DNA from: Lyngbya sp. HA4199-MV5
GTDB lineage: Bacteria > Cyanobacteriota > Cyanobacteriia > Leptolyngbyales > Leptolyngbyaceae
Direction: 5' to 3'
Length of the DNA: 64,000 nt
NCBI GenBank assembly: GCA_019359375.1
Contig: JAHHHL010000027.1
Span: 1-64,000 of the forward strand
Positions 1 through 8,829 of the stretch are shown one piece after another. Within the stretch, counting starts at the first letter, position 1. Each line of letters opens with the position of its first letter. The translations under genes were made by a program, and so were the position numbers. The notes beneath the pieces are model-generated. The model made no database searches. It was not told where the DNA came from and saw only the letters and a list, made by a program, of their open reading frames with translations.

Positions 1-112
1 CCATCAAGACCCCGAACCAGCCTACATACAGGCGGTTGTCGGTGCTGGTCACCCAGTTGCAAAACTGTTCCCACACGTTGACGCTCTCGCGTCGCTGTAA
101 AGTGGTCGTCAT
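1..112 (-). CDS. psbA: Photosystem II D1 protein, N-terminal part (runs off the window)
   Basis: The minus strand from 112 downward reads [16 protein letters not shown] and continues to ...[14 protein letters not shown], the well-known N-terminus of cyanobacterial D1, up to the start of the first membrane helix. Only 37 codons are present; the rest lies beyond position 1. D1 is the reaction-centre subunit that carries P680, the tyrosine Z radical and most ligands of the oxygen-evolving cluster. The ATG is fixed by the conserved MTTT start. A good promoter match with a leader of about 50 nt lies upstream. Which D1 isoform this is cannot be told, because the diagnostic residue near 130 is outside the window. 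Confidence 0.95.
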   Translation of the reverse strand, partial: MTTTLQRRESVNVWEQFCNWVTSTDNRLYVGWFGVLM

Positions 113-169
113 GGTAGTTATAAGTGCGTTGTGGATAATGTAACGAGTGCTTAATGAACTCGTACACAT

Positions 170-198
170 AACATAACGAAATTTAGCGGATTTGTAAA
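170..198 (-). promoter_or_regulatory. psbA promoter (-35/-10)
   Basis: On the minus strand TTTACA (193-198) and TATGTT (170-175) are separated by exactly 17 bases. The predicted transcript would start near 163 and give a leader of about 50 nt, the usual length for cyanobacterial psbA. Motif match only; not tested. Confidence 0.55.
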
Positions 199-231
199 GC
201 GATCGTTACGATAATACTGGAATGGAGATTT

Positions 232-362
232 CTAGGGCGTGTCATCAATTAGCTCCGAAACCTTGCAATATCAGCAGTGTCACGCCCGTCCCCACACACC
301 AGGCTAGGGGCTGGAACCCTTGCTGCAAGCAATATGCAGTATTAATTGATGACAGCCCCTAG
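232..362. repeat. 131-bp MITE-like repeat, copy 1
   Basis: The element begins CTAGGGCGTGTCATCAATTA and ends with the near inverse TTGATGACAGCCCCTAG, so it has imperfect inverted ends of about 20 bp with CTAG at both boundaries. The same sequence occurs five more times in this window, in both orientations. It has no open frame. The size, inverted ends and palindromic CTAG boundary fit a miniature inverted-repeat element mobilised by a DDE transposase (IS5-like is a guess). No parent element is in the window. Confidence 0.75.
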
Positions 363-377
363 TAACGCTACAAAATT

Positions 378-508
378 CTCAGGCGTGTCATCAATTCAGC
401 TCCAAAACCTTGCAGTATCAGCCTAATCGCGCCCGTCTCAACACACCAGGCTAGGGACTGAAATCCTGCAGCAAGTCATGTGTAGCCATAATTGACGACA
501 GCCTCTAG
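378..508. repeat. 131-bp MITE-like repeat, copy 2 (diverged)
   Basis: Same element and orientation as copy 1, with many substitutions. The left boundary reads CTCA instead of CTAG and the interior differs at numerous positions, so this is an older copy. It sits in tandem with copy 1. Confidence 0.7.
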
Positions 509-637
509 TGATCCTATGACTGGCGGCAAGTCTGCAAACTGGCGTTCTCTCACCTCGATCGCTCAAACCCCTGTTATTCTAAATGCAGCTTGATTGTCAT
601 CAAGTGGTAGAGCAGTGACTACGGGGACGCAACAGCC

Positions 638-1501
638 ATGAAGCGGCGGCATTTACCCACTGGAAACGCTGGGCAGCAAGCAGAACAGGTTGCAAAAAGG
701 GCTGCTGCTAACCCCTGGATCGAACGGCTTGCTCGGCTAGGCTTTGCCGCCAAAGGTCTGGTTTATGCCCTAGTTGGTTTATTAGCCGCTCAGGCAGCCT
801 TCGGTACAGGTGGTAAAAAGACAGATACCCAGGGTGTTTTGCAAACAATCGTTACTCAACCGTTTGGACAGGTGTTGTTGAGTTTAGTGGCGATCGGGTT
901 GTTTGGGTATGCTCTGTGGCGCTTGGTTGAAGCGGTGGCTGACCCAGAGCACAAAGGTACCGATCCCAAAGGGCTGCTGCAACGCTGTAGCTACGCGGGC
1001 AACGGGTTGATCTACGCCAGTTTAGCGCTCACCGCTGTGCAGATCGTTTTGGGTGCGAGTGACCGCAGCGGCAATGCCTCGCAAGACTGGACGGCACGCC
1101 TGCTAGCGCAACCCTTTGGGCAATGGTTGGTCGGCATTGTGGGTGCGCTGGTGATTGGGTTGGGCTTTTATCAGTTTTATGAGGCATATCGAGCCAAATT
1201 TCGGCAAACGTTGAAGCTACATGAAATGAGTGAAGCAGAACAGACGTGGACGCTTCGTTTAGGCAGGCTGGGGCTAACGGCACGAGGCGTTGTCTTTGTG
1301 GTGATTGGTTTTTTCTTGCTGCAAGCAGCGCGACAATCGAATCCGAAACAAGTAAAAGGGTTGAGCGGTGCTCTAGAATCACTGGCGCAGCAACCTTACG
1401 GGTCATGGGTGCTCGGTCTTGTGGCGATCGGACTTATCGCTTATGGTCTTTACTACATTGTGCAAGCACGCTACCGACGCATTGGGTCAGCCTCTAGCTG
1501 A
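638..1501 (+). CDS. DUF1206 family membrane protein
   Basis: A 287-residue membrane protein made of three similar blocks (about residues 28-98, 113-183, 204-275). Each block has two hydrophobic helices and a repeating pattern of the type R-G-x-G-x-A-x-A-x-G-x-V-Y and QPFGxxLL. This three-fold arrangement is characteristic of DUF1206 proteins, whose biochemical role is unknown. The soluble N-terminus is basic. The ATG at 638 follows a purine-rich GGGGAC. The gene stands alone between the repeat pair and the next lipoprotein gene. A weak stem (CCCTTTG/CAAAGGG, 1509-1530) lies just after the stop. Confidence 0.85.
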   Translation: MKRRHLPTGNAGQQAEQVAKRAAANPWIERLARLGFAAKGLVYALVGLLAAQAAFGTGGKKTDTQGVLQTIVTQPFGQVLLSLVAIGLFGYALWRLVEAVADPEHKGTDPKGLLQRCSYAGNGLIYASLALTAVQIVLGASDRSGNASQDWTARLLAQPFGQWLVGIVGALVIGLGFYQFYEAYRAKFRQTLKLHEMSEAEQTWTLRLGRLGLTARGVVFVVIGFFLLQAARQSNPKQVKGLSGALESLAQQPYGSWVLGLVAIGLIAYGLYYIVQARYRRIGSASS

Positions 1502-1762
1502 TATGGCACCCTTTGAAGTGTTACAAAGGGAATCTAGCCACATCATTTTCTCAAGATTAGGAGCAAAGGGGGTGCGGTATTCATAACGCGCTCGCTGCGT
1601 ACCTCAATCACGACCGTTGAGGACGAGTGCTGGACGCTCTGTACCTGGGCGGATTGAGCCTTTGAGAAGACCTTATCCTGGCATCAACTTGAGCATCATT
1701 TTCATTCCTCATCCCCCCGCCCTCATCATTTAGGGGTATCCATCTGCATCGAGAGTGTATTT

Positions 1763-2935
1763 GTGAGCGATCGACGATTTCACTTCCCTTCCTGGCTTTT
1801 GGGCTTGATCCTGGTCATCCTGCCGTTGTTGACGGGCTGTAATCTGCCCCAGGTGAGCGCTGAAGAGCGGCTGTTTCTAAACCTGAAGCTGGATTTTTTG
1901 GAGGAGTATCAGCTTCCGAAGCAGGAGTTTCAGGGGGCGCGAGTCGGTGGGCTATCGGCGATTACCTACGATCGTCAGCGCGATCGCTTCTACGCCATTT
2001 CGGATGATCGCAGCGAGTTTGCACCCGCCCGGTTCTATACACTTAAGCTGGCACTGGAGAACGCGAATGCTAAAGCTCCAACGATGAAAGTGGCGATCGA
2101 AACCGTCACGATGATTACCGATGAAAACGGCAAGCCGTATCCCAAAGGCACGATCGACCCGGAGGGCATTGCGCTGTCACCCTTAGAAACCGTCTTCATC
2201 TCCAGCGAAGGCGTAACGAACCGTGGCATTCCACCCTTTGTGCGCGAGTTTGATCGGCAAACGGGACAATGGAAACGGAGCCTGCAAATTCCCAAGCGCT
2301 ACCTTCCCGATGCCAAAGGTGAGCAGCAAACGCAAGGTGTACAGGACAATCTGGGTTTGGAAGCGTTGACGATCGCCTCTGGCAGCTATGGCAACACATC
2401 CGTCGAACCCTTTCGGCTGTTCACCACCCCAGAATCTGCCTTGAAACAAGATGTAAGCGACCTGGATCAAACGCAGGGAGCCAAAAATCGTTTGCTACAT
2501 TACCTGGTAGACGGGCAGCGAGCCTTGCTAGTGTCAGAGCATCTCTACCAGCTTGATCCCCCTCCCAGTGGTGCCATTAGCCACGGATTGACAGAACTGA
2601 TAGCGATCGACCAGGGTGGGCATTTTCTCAGCCTAGAGCGATCGTTTGGCTCCAACGGCTTTCAGGTAAAACTCTTTCAACTCGCAACAGGTGGCGCAAC
2701 CGATATCTCGTCCTATGACAGCTTGAAAGGCACGCTCCGCGGTACAACAGCCATCCCCAAAAAACTGCTGCTTGATCTCACTCAATTGGGCATCCCGCTA
2801 GATAATTTGGAGGGAATGGCGATCGGTCCTCGTTTGCCCGATGGTAGCCGCAGCTTATTGCTGGTCAGCGATGACAACTTCCGACCAGAGCAAGTGACGC
2901 AATTTTTGCTGTTTCGGCTTGAAGGGTTGGGGTGA
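1763..2935 (+). CDS. Esterase-like activity of phytase family lipoprotein
   Basis: A 390-residue exported protein with GTG start. Residues 10-26 form a hydrophobic signal ending in the lipobox LTGC, so Cys26 would be lipidated and the protein membrane-anchored. The mature part has the features of the phytase-like esterase domain (PF13449 type): GLSAITYD, FYAISDDRS, DPEGIAL, LEALTIA and LLLVSDDNF near the end, as in six-bladed propeller-like proteins. In this family the substrate is usually unproven, so phytase activity should not be assumed. The HIP1-rich base composition is native. Downstream comes a long tract of short repeats. Confidence 0.8.
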   Translation: MSDRRFHFPSWLLGLILVILPLLTGCNLPQVSAEERLFLNLKLDFLEEYQLPKQEFQGARVGGLSAITYDRQRDRFYAISDDRSEFAPARFYTLKLALENANAKAPTMKVAIETVTMITDENGKPYPKGTIDPEGIALSPLETVFISSEGVTNRGIPPFVREFDRQTGQWKRSLQIPKRYLPDAKGEQQTQGVQDNLGLEALTIASGSYGNTSVEPFRLFTTPESALKQDVSDLDQTQGAKNRLLHYLVDGQRALLVSEHLYQLDPPPSGAISHGLTELIAIDQGGHFLSLERSFGSNGFQVKLFQLATGGATDISSYDSLKGTLRGTTAIPKKLLLDLTQLGIPLDNLEGMAIGPRLPDGSRSLLLVSDDNFRPEQVTQFLLFRLEGLG

Positions 2936-3076
2936 GGCAGGAGGCAGAAGGCAGGGGGGGCAACCGCAGAGACGCAGAGACGCGGAGGGGTAGAACATTC
3001 TGAGTTTGGTGCTTCAACGTACCCCACCCCCTACACCCCACCCCCTACACCCCTCACTTCTCACTCCTCACTCCTT
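2933..3076. repeat. Short tandem low-complexity repeats
   Basis: The tract contains GGCAGAAG-like units, GCAGAGAC repeated twice, CCCCTACACC-like units and TCACTCC units. It is the same class of cyanobacterial short repeats that fills many gaps in this window. Confidence 0.6.
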
Positions 3077-3127
3077 ACCCACCGACCGCTTTAAGATAGT
3101 GTCAGTCTTTCAATGCGTGTACGATCG

Positions 3128-3718
3128 ATGACTCACTCTACCGATATCGCAACCTTAGGGCGCTGGATGGCAGCAGATTTTAGCAATCAGGCGCAAGCAT
3201 TTGAGAATCCGCCTTTTTTTTCTCACATTCGCGTTTGTATGCGTCCCTTGCCGATCACATTGCTGTCGGGTCTCAGTTTATTGCTGGAACAGGCGTATGA
3301 TTATGCGCTCAAGCAACCGTATCGGCTGCGTGTGCTGAAGCTGGTTCCGGCGGGCGATCGTATTGAGATTGAAAACTATCTGGTGCATGACGAAGCGCAG
3401 TTTTACGGTGCAACCCGTGATGTTGAGCGACTGCAAGCACTCAAAGCTGACCAGCTCGAAAAACTCTCTGGTTGCACTGCCCATGTACACTGGACGGGGC
3501 GCAGCTTTAAAGGACATATCGAACCTGGCAAAGCCTGCATTGTGATGCGACGCGATATGAAGACCTATCTTGACAATGAGTTTGAGATTGATGGCGAAAA
3601 ATTTAGTAGCCTCGATCGTGGGCGCGACTTAGAAACCGATGAACTTTTGTGGGGATCGATTGCTGGTCCCTTTGAATTTGTCCGCTGGGCTAGCTTTGCC
3701 GATGAGATTAAGATCTGA
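3128..3718 (+). CDS. cpcT: Chromophore lyase CpcT/CpeT family
   Basis: About 196 residues from the chosen start (MTHSTDIATL); an in-frame ATG 15 bases earlier adds five residues that do not look like family sequence. The protein has the CpeT/CpcT features: WMAADFSNQAQA near the start, R-x-R-V-L-K-L, the GCTAHVHW segment, the F-x-G-x-I-E-PGKACIV block and a final FEFVRW. In cyanobacteria these lyases attach phycocyanobilin to the beta subunit (Cys155-type site) of phycocyanin or phycoerythrocyanin; some paralogues act on phycoerythrin. Which phycobiliprotein is the target here is not visible. codA starts 29 bases downstream, so the two could be cotranscribed. Confidence 0.85.
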   Translation: MTHSTDIATLGRWMAADFSNQAQAFENPPFFSHIRVCMRPLPITLLSGLSLLLEQAYDYALKQPYRLRVLKLVPAGDRIEIENYLVHDEAQFYGATRDVERLQALKADQLEKLSGCTAHVHWTGRSFKGHIEPGKACIVMRRDMKTYLDNEFEIDGEKFSSLDRGRDLETDELLWGSIAGPFEFVRWASFADEIKI

Positions 3719-3747
3719 GATCAGGTCTAAGGTGTGAAGGTGTAAGC

Positions 3748-5010
3748 ATGTATGATTTGCTCCTGCGTCATGGTCGGTTACTTCAAGCTGGTGGAACGAT
3801 CGCCGCAATGGATCTGGCGATTCAGCAGGGGACGATCGTGGCTATTGCGCCTCAAATAGAGGCACCTGCCACGCTTGAGCTGGATCTACAAGGGCAGCTC
3901 ATTAGCCCTCCCTTTGTGGAGTCTCACATTCATCTAGATTCTGCCCTGACCGTCGGCGAACCTCGCTGGAATCAAAGTGGCACCCTGTTTGAAGGCATTG
4001 AAATCTGGCGCGATCGCAAGCAATCCCTGTCGCTGGAAGATGTGAAAACCCGTGCGGTAGAAACGCTGAAGCAACAGGCAATGCAGGGCGTTCTTTTTGT
4101 TCGCAGCCATGCCGATGTCAGTGAAACTAGCCTGATAGCGCTGCAAGGGTTGCTGGAAGTCCGCGACGCTGTGAAAGATTGGATCACGCTGCAAGTGGTG
4201 GCGTTTCCGCAAGACGGCATTTATGGGTCGCCGCAGAATGACTACCTGATTGAAACAGCAATGGAGATGGGAGCCGATGCGGTTGGAGGCATTCCTCATT
4301 ACGAGCTAACCCGCGAAGATGGCGTGAAATCGGTGCATCGCATCTTTGCATTGGCGGAGAAATACGATCGCCTCATCGACATCCACTGCGACGAAATTGA
4401 TGATGATCAGTCTCGGTTTCTTGAAGTGGTGGTCGCTTGTGCGATGCGAACCGATATGGGATCTCGCGTCACTGCCAGCCACACAACTGCGTTTGGTTCC
4501 TATAACAATGCCTACGCGTTCAAACTCTTAGGACTCCTCCGCCGCACAGAGCTTAACTTTATTGCCAACCCTCTGATCAACATCACCCTTCAGGGACGCA
4601 CCGATACGTATCCCAAACGGCGTGGTGTAACCCGTGTGAAGGAACTTTGGCAGCAAGGGATGAATGTCAGCTTTGGGCATGACTGCATCCAAGATCCGTG
4701 GTATTCAATGGGCACGGGTAACATGCTGGACGTTGCTTCGATGGGTCTCCACGTCTGCCAGATGACGGGTACGGCTGAAATCGATGCCTGCTACGACATG
4801 GTGACGTGGCATGGTGCTAAGACGCTGAATGTGAGCGATCGCTACGGTGTTGAAGTCGGCAAACCCGCGAACGTGATTGTGCTGGATGCCCACGATCGCT
4901 ACGATGCCCTTCGCCGTCGCGCCACCGTTCGTTATGTGATTTCTCAAGGCAATCTCCTGGCACACACCGACGCTCCAAAACCCGTGTGGCATCGAGACAA
5001 CGCAAACTAA
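3748..5010 (+). CDS. codA: Cytosine deaminase
   Basis: A 420-residue amidohydrolase that follows E. coli CodA almost segment by segment: SHIHLD (His60, His62), NQSGTLFEGIE, RLIDIHCDEIDD (His217, catalytic Glu220), VTASHTTA (His249), DTYPKRRGITR-like block and FGHD (Asp316). All expected metal ligands and the catalytic glutamate are present. CodA deaminates cytosine to uracil in pyrimidine salvage and belongs to the cytosolic amidohydrolases. No cytosine permease lies next to it. Activity on other ring systems such as isoguanine or creatinine cannot be excluded by sequence alone. A perfect palindrome follows the gene. Confidence 0.9.
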   Translation: MYDLLLRHGRLLQAGGTIAAMDLAIQQGTIVAIAPQIEAPATLELDLQGQLISPPFVESHIHLDSALTVGEPRWNQSGTLFEGIEIWRDRKQSLSLEDVKTRAVETLKQQAMQGVLFVRSHADVSETSLIALQGLLEVRDAVKDWITLQVVAFPQDGIYGSPQNDYLIETAMEMGADAVGGIPHYELTREDGVKSVHRIFALAEKYDRLIDIHCDEIDDDQSRFLEVVVACAMRTDMGSRVTASHTTAFGSYNNAYAFKLLGLLRRTELNFIANPLINITLQGRTDTYPKRRGVTRVKELWQQGMNVSFGHDCIQDPWYSMGTGNMLDVASMGLHVCQMTGTAEIDACYDMVTWHGAKTLNVSDRYGVEVGKPANVIVLDAHDRYDALRRRATVRYVISQGNLLAHTDAPKPVWHRDNAN

Positions 5011-5033
5011 CCCTCTTTGCCATGCACTGGCTG

Positions 5034-5057
5034 AGCGGATCGGTTAACCGATCCGCT
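5034..5057 (+). terminator. 24-bp perfect palindrome after codA, probable terminator stem
   Basis: AGCGGATCGG and its exact inverse flank TTAA. The RNA would form a 10-bp stem with a 4-base loop. No T-run follows, so an operator for the next gene is an alternative reading; the psb35 -35 box begins 8 bases later. Confidence 0.45.
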
Positions 5058-5064
5058 TCAAATA

Positions 5065-5093
5065 TTGCAAGTTTAGTAATATTTTGTTACATT
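5065..5093 (+). promoter_or_regulatory. psb35 promoter (-35/-10)
   Basis: TTGCAA (5065-5070) and TACATT (5088-5093) are separated by 17 bases in an AT-rich stretch, and a GGAG Shine-Dalgarno (5124-5127) precedes the ATG. Motif match only. Confidence 0.5.
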
Positions 5094-5133
5094 TATTTAC
5101 ATAAAGACGAAACAAAAGTTTACGGAGAGTTCT

Positions 5134-5367
5134 ATGCTTATCTTAGCTGCCTTATTTGTCGTGGGTTGGGTTGCGGTCGCCGTTCTGGGAACGCAGGCGT
5201 ATTTCCGGGGTGAACAGTCCAAGCCCATCCATGAGCGCAACTGGCGATCGGAATCGTTTGAAGCCTTATCAGAAGCGGTAACGGGGACTGCGATCGACTA
5301 CAGCACCCGTGTTCCTGCTTACGTCAGCCTGGATGCTTATGCTAGCAAGCAGCTTCCCGACGCTTAA
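5134..5367 (+). CDS. Psb35-like small photosystem II protein
   Basis: A 77-residue protein with one N-terminal membrane helix (about residues 2-21), then the conserved segment GTQAYFRGEQSKPIHERNW and a soluble tail ending VPAYVSLDAYASKQLP. This pattern is common to a cyanobacteria-specific family that I recall as Psb35 (Ssl2148 in Synechocystis), which stabilises the CP47 module during photosystem II assembly. The family is clear from sequence; the name is from memory. The ATG has a good GGAG at 6 bases. Its own promoter and a strong terminator make it a one-gene unit, with a MITE-like repeat inserted before the terminator. Confidence 0.7.
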   Translation: MLILAALFVVGWVAVAVLGTQAYFRGEQSKPIHERNWRSESFEALSEAVTGTAIDYSTRVPAYVSLDAYASKQLPDA

Positions 5368-5408
5368 GCGCTTCGTCTCATTGCGATCGCCTTACTGGTT
5401 ATGACGCT

Positions 5409-5539
5409 CTAGGGCGTGTCATCAATTAGCTCCGAAACCTTGCAATATCAGCAGTGTCACGCCCGTCCCCACACACCAAGCTAGGGGCTGGAACCCTTGC
5501 TGCAAGCAATGTGTAGCAGTAATTGATGGCAGCCCCTAG
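5409..5539. repeat. 131-bp MITE-like repeat, copy 3
   Basis: Nearly identical to copy 1 and in the same orientation, with CTAG at both ends. It lies in the 3' untranslated region of psb35, between the stop codon and the terminator hairpin. Confidence 0.75.
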
Positions 5540-5545
5540 TTGACG

Positions 5546-5578
5546 AGCCCCTGCTTCATAAACAAGCGGGGGCTTTTT
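5546..5578 (+). terminator. Rho-independent terminator of psb35
   Basis: GCCCCTGCTT pairs with AAGCGGGGGC across a short CATAAAC loop and is followed by TTTTT. A textbook intrinsic terminator. Confidence 0.8.
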
Positions 5579-5781
5579 AGAAGTGGCAGAACCAGGTGAA
5601 GCAGACATGACGAGATGGAGCGAGCTTTTTACTCAAACTGGGGAATTCAGACCTACAAACTATCGACCTCAAAGCTCGAAGCAGTTTGTTGCCAACAAGC
5701 AAGTCGATTTCTGAGCGATTCTCAGCCAAATTTGCGACAATAAGTAGACTTTATTTTCCCCATTCCCTGCTCCCTACCCAA

Positions 5782-7704
5782 ATGGACATCCCCCGTCTCC
5801 ACCCCGACACGATCGAACAAGTGCGACAGCGGGCAGACATCGTTGATGTTGTGTCTGAGCATGTGGTGTTGCGCAAATTGGGCAAAGACTTTACGGGCTT
5901 GTGTCCCTTTCACGACGACAAATCACCTAGCTTTACGGTCAGCCCCAGCAAGCAGTTTTACTATTGCTTTAGCTGCGGTGCGGGTGGAAATGCGATCAAG
6001 TTCATGATGGAGTTGGGCAAGCGATCGTTCAGCGAAGTGGTGCTGGATCTGGCAAAGCGCTATCAGGTCTCGGTGCAAACGCTAGAGCCAGAGCAGCGGC
6101 AGGAACTCCAGCGGCAGATTTCCGTGCGGGAGCAGTTGCACGAAATTCTCGCGCTGACGGCACGGTTCTTTGAACACGCGCTGAACCAGCCCCAGGGCAA
6201 AGCTGCCTCAGAGTACCTGACTGCCCAACGAAAACTCAGCGCTACTACAATCCAACAGTTTCAACTGGGCTACGCGCCTGCTGGGTGGGAAACGTTGTTT
6301 GGCTATCTGGTGGAGCAGAAGCACTATCCCGTCGAACTGGTAGAGCGAGCAGGGCTGATTGTGCCACGCAAGGGTGCAACCGGAAGTTACTACGATCGGT
6401 TCCGCGATCGTCTCATGATTCCCATCCATGATTTGCAAGGGCGCGTCGTGGGCTTTGGGGGGCGCTCGCTGGGCGACGAGCAGCCCAAATATCTCAACTC
6501 ACCCGAAACTGAGCTATTCGACAAAGGCAACATTCTGTTTGCGCTGGACAAAGCACGAGCGGCGATCGCCAAGCAGGATCAGGCAGTGGTCGTCGAAGGC
6601 TACTTTGATGTCATCGCGCTTCACAGTGCAGGCATCAGCAATGTCGTGGCATCAATGGGTACGGCATTGAGCCTTGCTCAGGTGCGTCAACTCCTCCGCT
6701 ACACCGAATCTAAGCGCATTGTGTTTAACTTTGATGCCGATCGTGCAGGCACTCAAGCCGCCGAACGAGCGATCGGTGAAGTGGCGGCGCTGGCATACCA
6801 GGGCGAAGTGCAGCTTCGCATTCTCAACATTCCCACCGGCAAAGATCCCGACGAATTTCTCCAATCCAATACGCCAGCCGACTACCAGCAGCTCTTGAAC
6901 GAGTCTCCGCTCTGGCTCGACTGGCAGATCCAGCAGGCGATCGCAGGGCACGATCTCAATCAGGCAGACCAGTTTCAGCAGAGCGTGCAGGCGATCGTCA
7001 AGCTGTTGGGCAATCTCCCTAACTCTATGCTCCGCACTCACTACATTCAAAAATGTGCCGAACTGCTGGGACAGGGCAACAGTCGTCTGGTGCGGCAACT
7101 GGAGGACGACCTGCGGGTGCAAGTGCGCGGGGAACGGTGGCACGGGCGATCGCAAAAATGGCAGACCAGCAGCGAACGCGATTTGCTGGAAGAATCGGAA
7201 GGGCAACTGCTCCGTCTTTACCTGCATAAACCACTCCATCGTGCGGCGATCGTGGCAGCCCTGGAAGCCCGCGATCTGGAATTCAGCCTGTCCCACCACC
7301 GTTTTTTGTGGCGACAAATTCTCGCATTGAAAGATGAAGGCTTTGATGTCGAAGCGAATCCCTCCCTTGATTTAATGTCGTTGCTACAAGACCGCTGCAC
7401 CGATTTCCCCAGCGACATGAGCAAAATTTACGCGCTGTTTCAGCTTGACGAAACGGGAAATCTTGACGTGCTGCGATCAGCGCTCGTCATCCGCTCAGCC
7501 GTTGCCTCTATGGAAAAAGTGATGTGCGAAAAACGCCGCCGCCATTTTATCTCCCTTTGGGAAAAGACCGATTGCGCCACGGCACCGGAACTGGGGCAGT
7601 TTTACTATAAGAAAATCTGTGCCGAAGAACAGCGGATACAGGACCTCGATCGTGAACGCCAAACCACCTTTGAAGATCTGGTACAGGCACCCGTACTCAG
7701 CTAA
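5782..7704 (+). CDS. dnaG: DNA primase
   Basis: 640 residues from the ATG giving MDIPRLHPDTIEQV, the usual DnaG start; the open frame runs further upstream but that part is not primase-like. The CHC2 zinc-binding domain has Cys41, His44, Cys62 and Cys65. The catalytic core has YLNSPET and the TOPRIM residues Glu272 (VVVEGYFDV) and Asp318/Asp320 (FNFDADRAG). The C-terminal ~180 residues form the helicase-binding region and are less conserved. DnaG makes RNA primers at the replication fork. No rpoD or rpsU flanks it, unlike in E. coli. Confidence 0.95.
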   Translation: MDIPRLHPDTIEQVRQRADIVDVVSEHVVLRKLGKDFTGLCPFHDDKSPSFTVSPSKQFYYCFSCGAGGNAIKFMMELGKRSFSEVVLDLAKRYQVSVQTLEPEQRQELQRQISVREQLHEILALTARFFEHALNQPQGKAASEYLTAQRKLSATTIQQFQLGYAPAGWETLFGYLVEQKHYPVELVERAGLIVPRKGATGSYYDRFRDRLMIPIHDLQGRVVGFGGRSLGDEQPKYLNSPETELFDKGNILFALDKARAAIAKQDQAVVVEGYFDVIALHSAGISNVVASMGTALSLAQVRQLLRYTESKRIVFNFDADRAGTQAAERAIGEVAALAYQGEVQLRILNIPTGKDPDEFLQSNTPADYQQLLNESPLWLDWQIQQAIAGHDLNQADQFQQSVQAIVKLLGNLPNSMLRTHYIQKCAELLGQGNSRLVRQLEDDLRVQVRGERWHGRSQKWQTSSERDLLEESEGQLLRLYLHKPLHRAAIVAALEARDLEFSLSHHRFLWRQILALKDEGFDVEANPSLDLMSLLQDRCTDFPSDMSKIYALFQLDETGNLDVLRSALVIRSAVASMEKVMCEKRRRHFISLWEKTDCATAPELGQFYYKKICAEEQRIQDLDRERQTTFEDLVQAPVLS

Positions 7705-7929
7705 AGCTCTACGACAACAGCAACCAAACCCAAAGAGATCTTTGCGTGTACACAGGTCTATCGTGCAGGCGGAGAACAGTATCACGACTTGCCGTTTAAC
7801 CAACCCCTCAACTCAAGACCCTCTAATCTTCTGCCGAGCGGTTGACGCATCGCGGTATCTGGTAATGTTCTTTTGGGCACCATTACCCGCCTGATGAGGT
7901 GTTGTTGATTCCTGCGATCGTGACTCTTT

Positions 7930-8829
7930 ATGATTGATGCGTCCGTCTTTGAATTTGACACGCTGACTCTTGATCCGTATGGGCAAATCTACGAGCAGCG
8001 CCGTCAAATGGCTTCTTGTCGAACAGATACGTTAGGCAGTAACGCAACGTTGGAGTTGGTGGCTATTCCGGGTGGTACGTTTGTGATGGGTGCGCCATCC
8101 ACCGAGGAAGGCTGGCATCCGTACCAGAGTCCGCAGCATCCAGTCACGATCGCGCCGTTCTGGATGGGCAAATATCCGGTGACGCAGGCACAGTGGCGTG
8201 CTGTAGCAGCCTTACCACAAGTAAACCAGCCGTTATCGCCCAAAATCTCTTGCTTTACAGAAGCTGATCGCCCAGTCGAGCAGGTATCGTGGCACGACGC
8301 GATCGAGTTCTGCAATCGACTCTCTGCCCATACAGGTCAATTCTATCGCCTACCCAGTGAAGCAGAATGGGAGTATGCCTGTCGAGCAGGGACGACCACT
8401 CCATTTTGGTGTGGTGAAACCATTACAACAGACCTCGCCAACTATTCTGGCATCGATTGGGAATACGAAGGCAGAGTGTGCAGCAAAGGCTCTTACGGCA
8501 AAGGGTCAACCGGGCGCGATCGCCGCGAGACCACCGCAGTTGGCAGCTTTGCGATCACTAACGCGTTTGGTCTGTATGACATGCATGGGCTGGTACGCGA
8601 ATGGTGCGTCGATCATTGGCATGACAGCTACAACGGTGCGCCAAACGATGGCACTGCCTGGGTCGAGAACGCAACAACTGACCAACGAGTGCTGCGCGGC
8701 GGCTCCTGGAACAGTGGACCCAGAGCCTGTCGCTCTGCCGCTCGCAGTAAGCTCAACTCAGAGACGCATTTGTATGACATTGGCTTTCGAGTGGTGATGG
8801 AGTTGAGAGTGGCAAGCAGAGAGCATTAG
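7930..8829 (+). CDS. SUMF1/formylglycine-generating-enzyme-like protein
   Basis: A 299-residue protein with a complete SUMF1 (FGE-sulfatase) fold signature: IPGGTFVMGA, FWMGKYPVTQAQW, PVEQVSWHDAIEFCNRLS, RLPSEAEWEYACRAGT, GLYDMHGLVREW, RVLRGGSWNSGPRACRSAAR and a final GFRVV. True formylglycine-generating enzymes carry a cysteine pair after the RGGS motif; here the first is absent and the region reads NSGPRAC. So sulfatase maturation is unlikely and a binding or effector role, common for this domain in bacteria, is more plausible. The first 35 residues are not part of the domain. No partner gene is adjacent. Confidence 0.8.
   Translation: MIDASVFEFDTLTLDPYGQIYEQRRQMASCRTDTLGSNATLELVAIPGGTFVMGAPSTEEGWHPYQSPQHPVTIAPFWMGKYPVTQAQWRAVAALPQVNQPLSPKISCFTEADRPVEQVSWHDAIEFCNRLSAHTGQFYRLPSEAEWEYACRAGTTTPFWCGETITTDLANYSGIDWEYEGRVCSKGSYGKGSTGRDRRETTAVGSFAITNAFGLYDMHGLVREWCVDHWHDSYNGAPNDGTAWVENATTDQRVLRGGSWNSGPRACRSAARSKLNSETHLYDIGFRVVMELRVASREH

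Larger units (their letters stand above)
113..637. other. Intergenic region between psbA and the DUF1206 gene
   Basis: This divergent intergenic region holds the psbA promoter and two head-to-tail copies of the 131-bp CTAG-bounded repeat, separated by only 15 bases. No coding sequence was recognised. Confidence 0.6.

Noticed and set aside
6652-7317. 221-codon minus-strand open frame
   Set aside because: Antisense to dnaG, whose motifs are intact; the frame has no family features.
8357-8797. 146-codon plus-strand open frame
   Set aside because: Out-of-frame shadow within the SUMF1-like gene.
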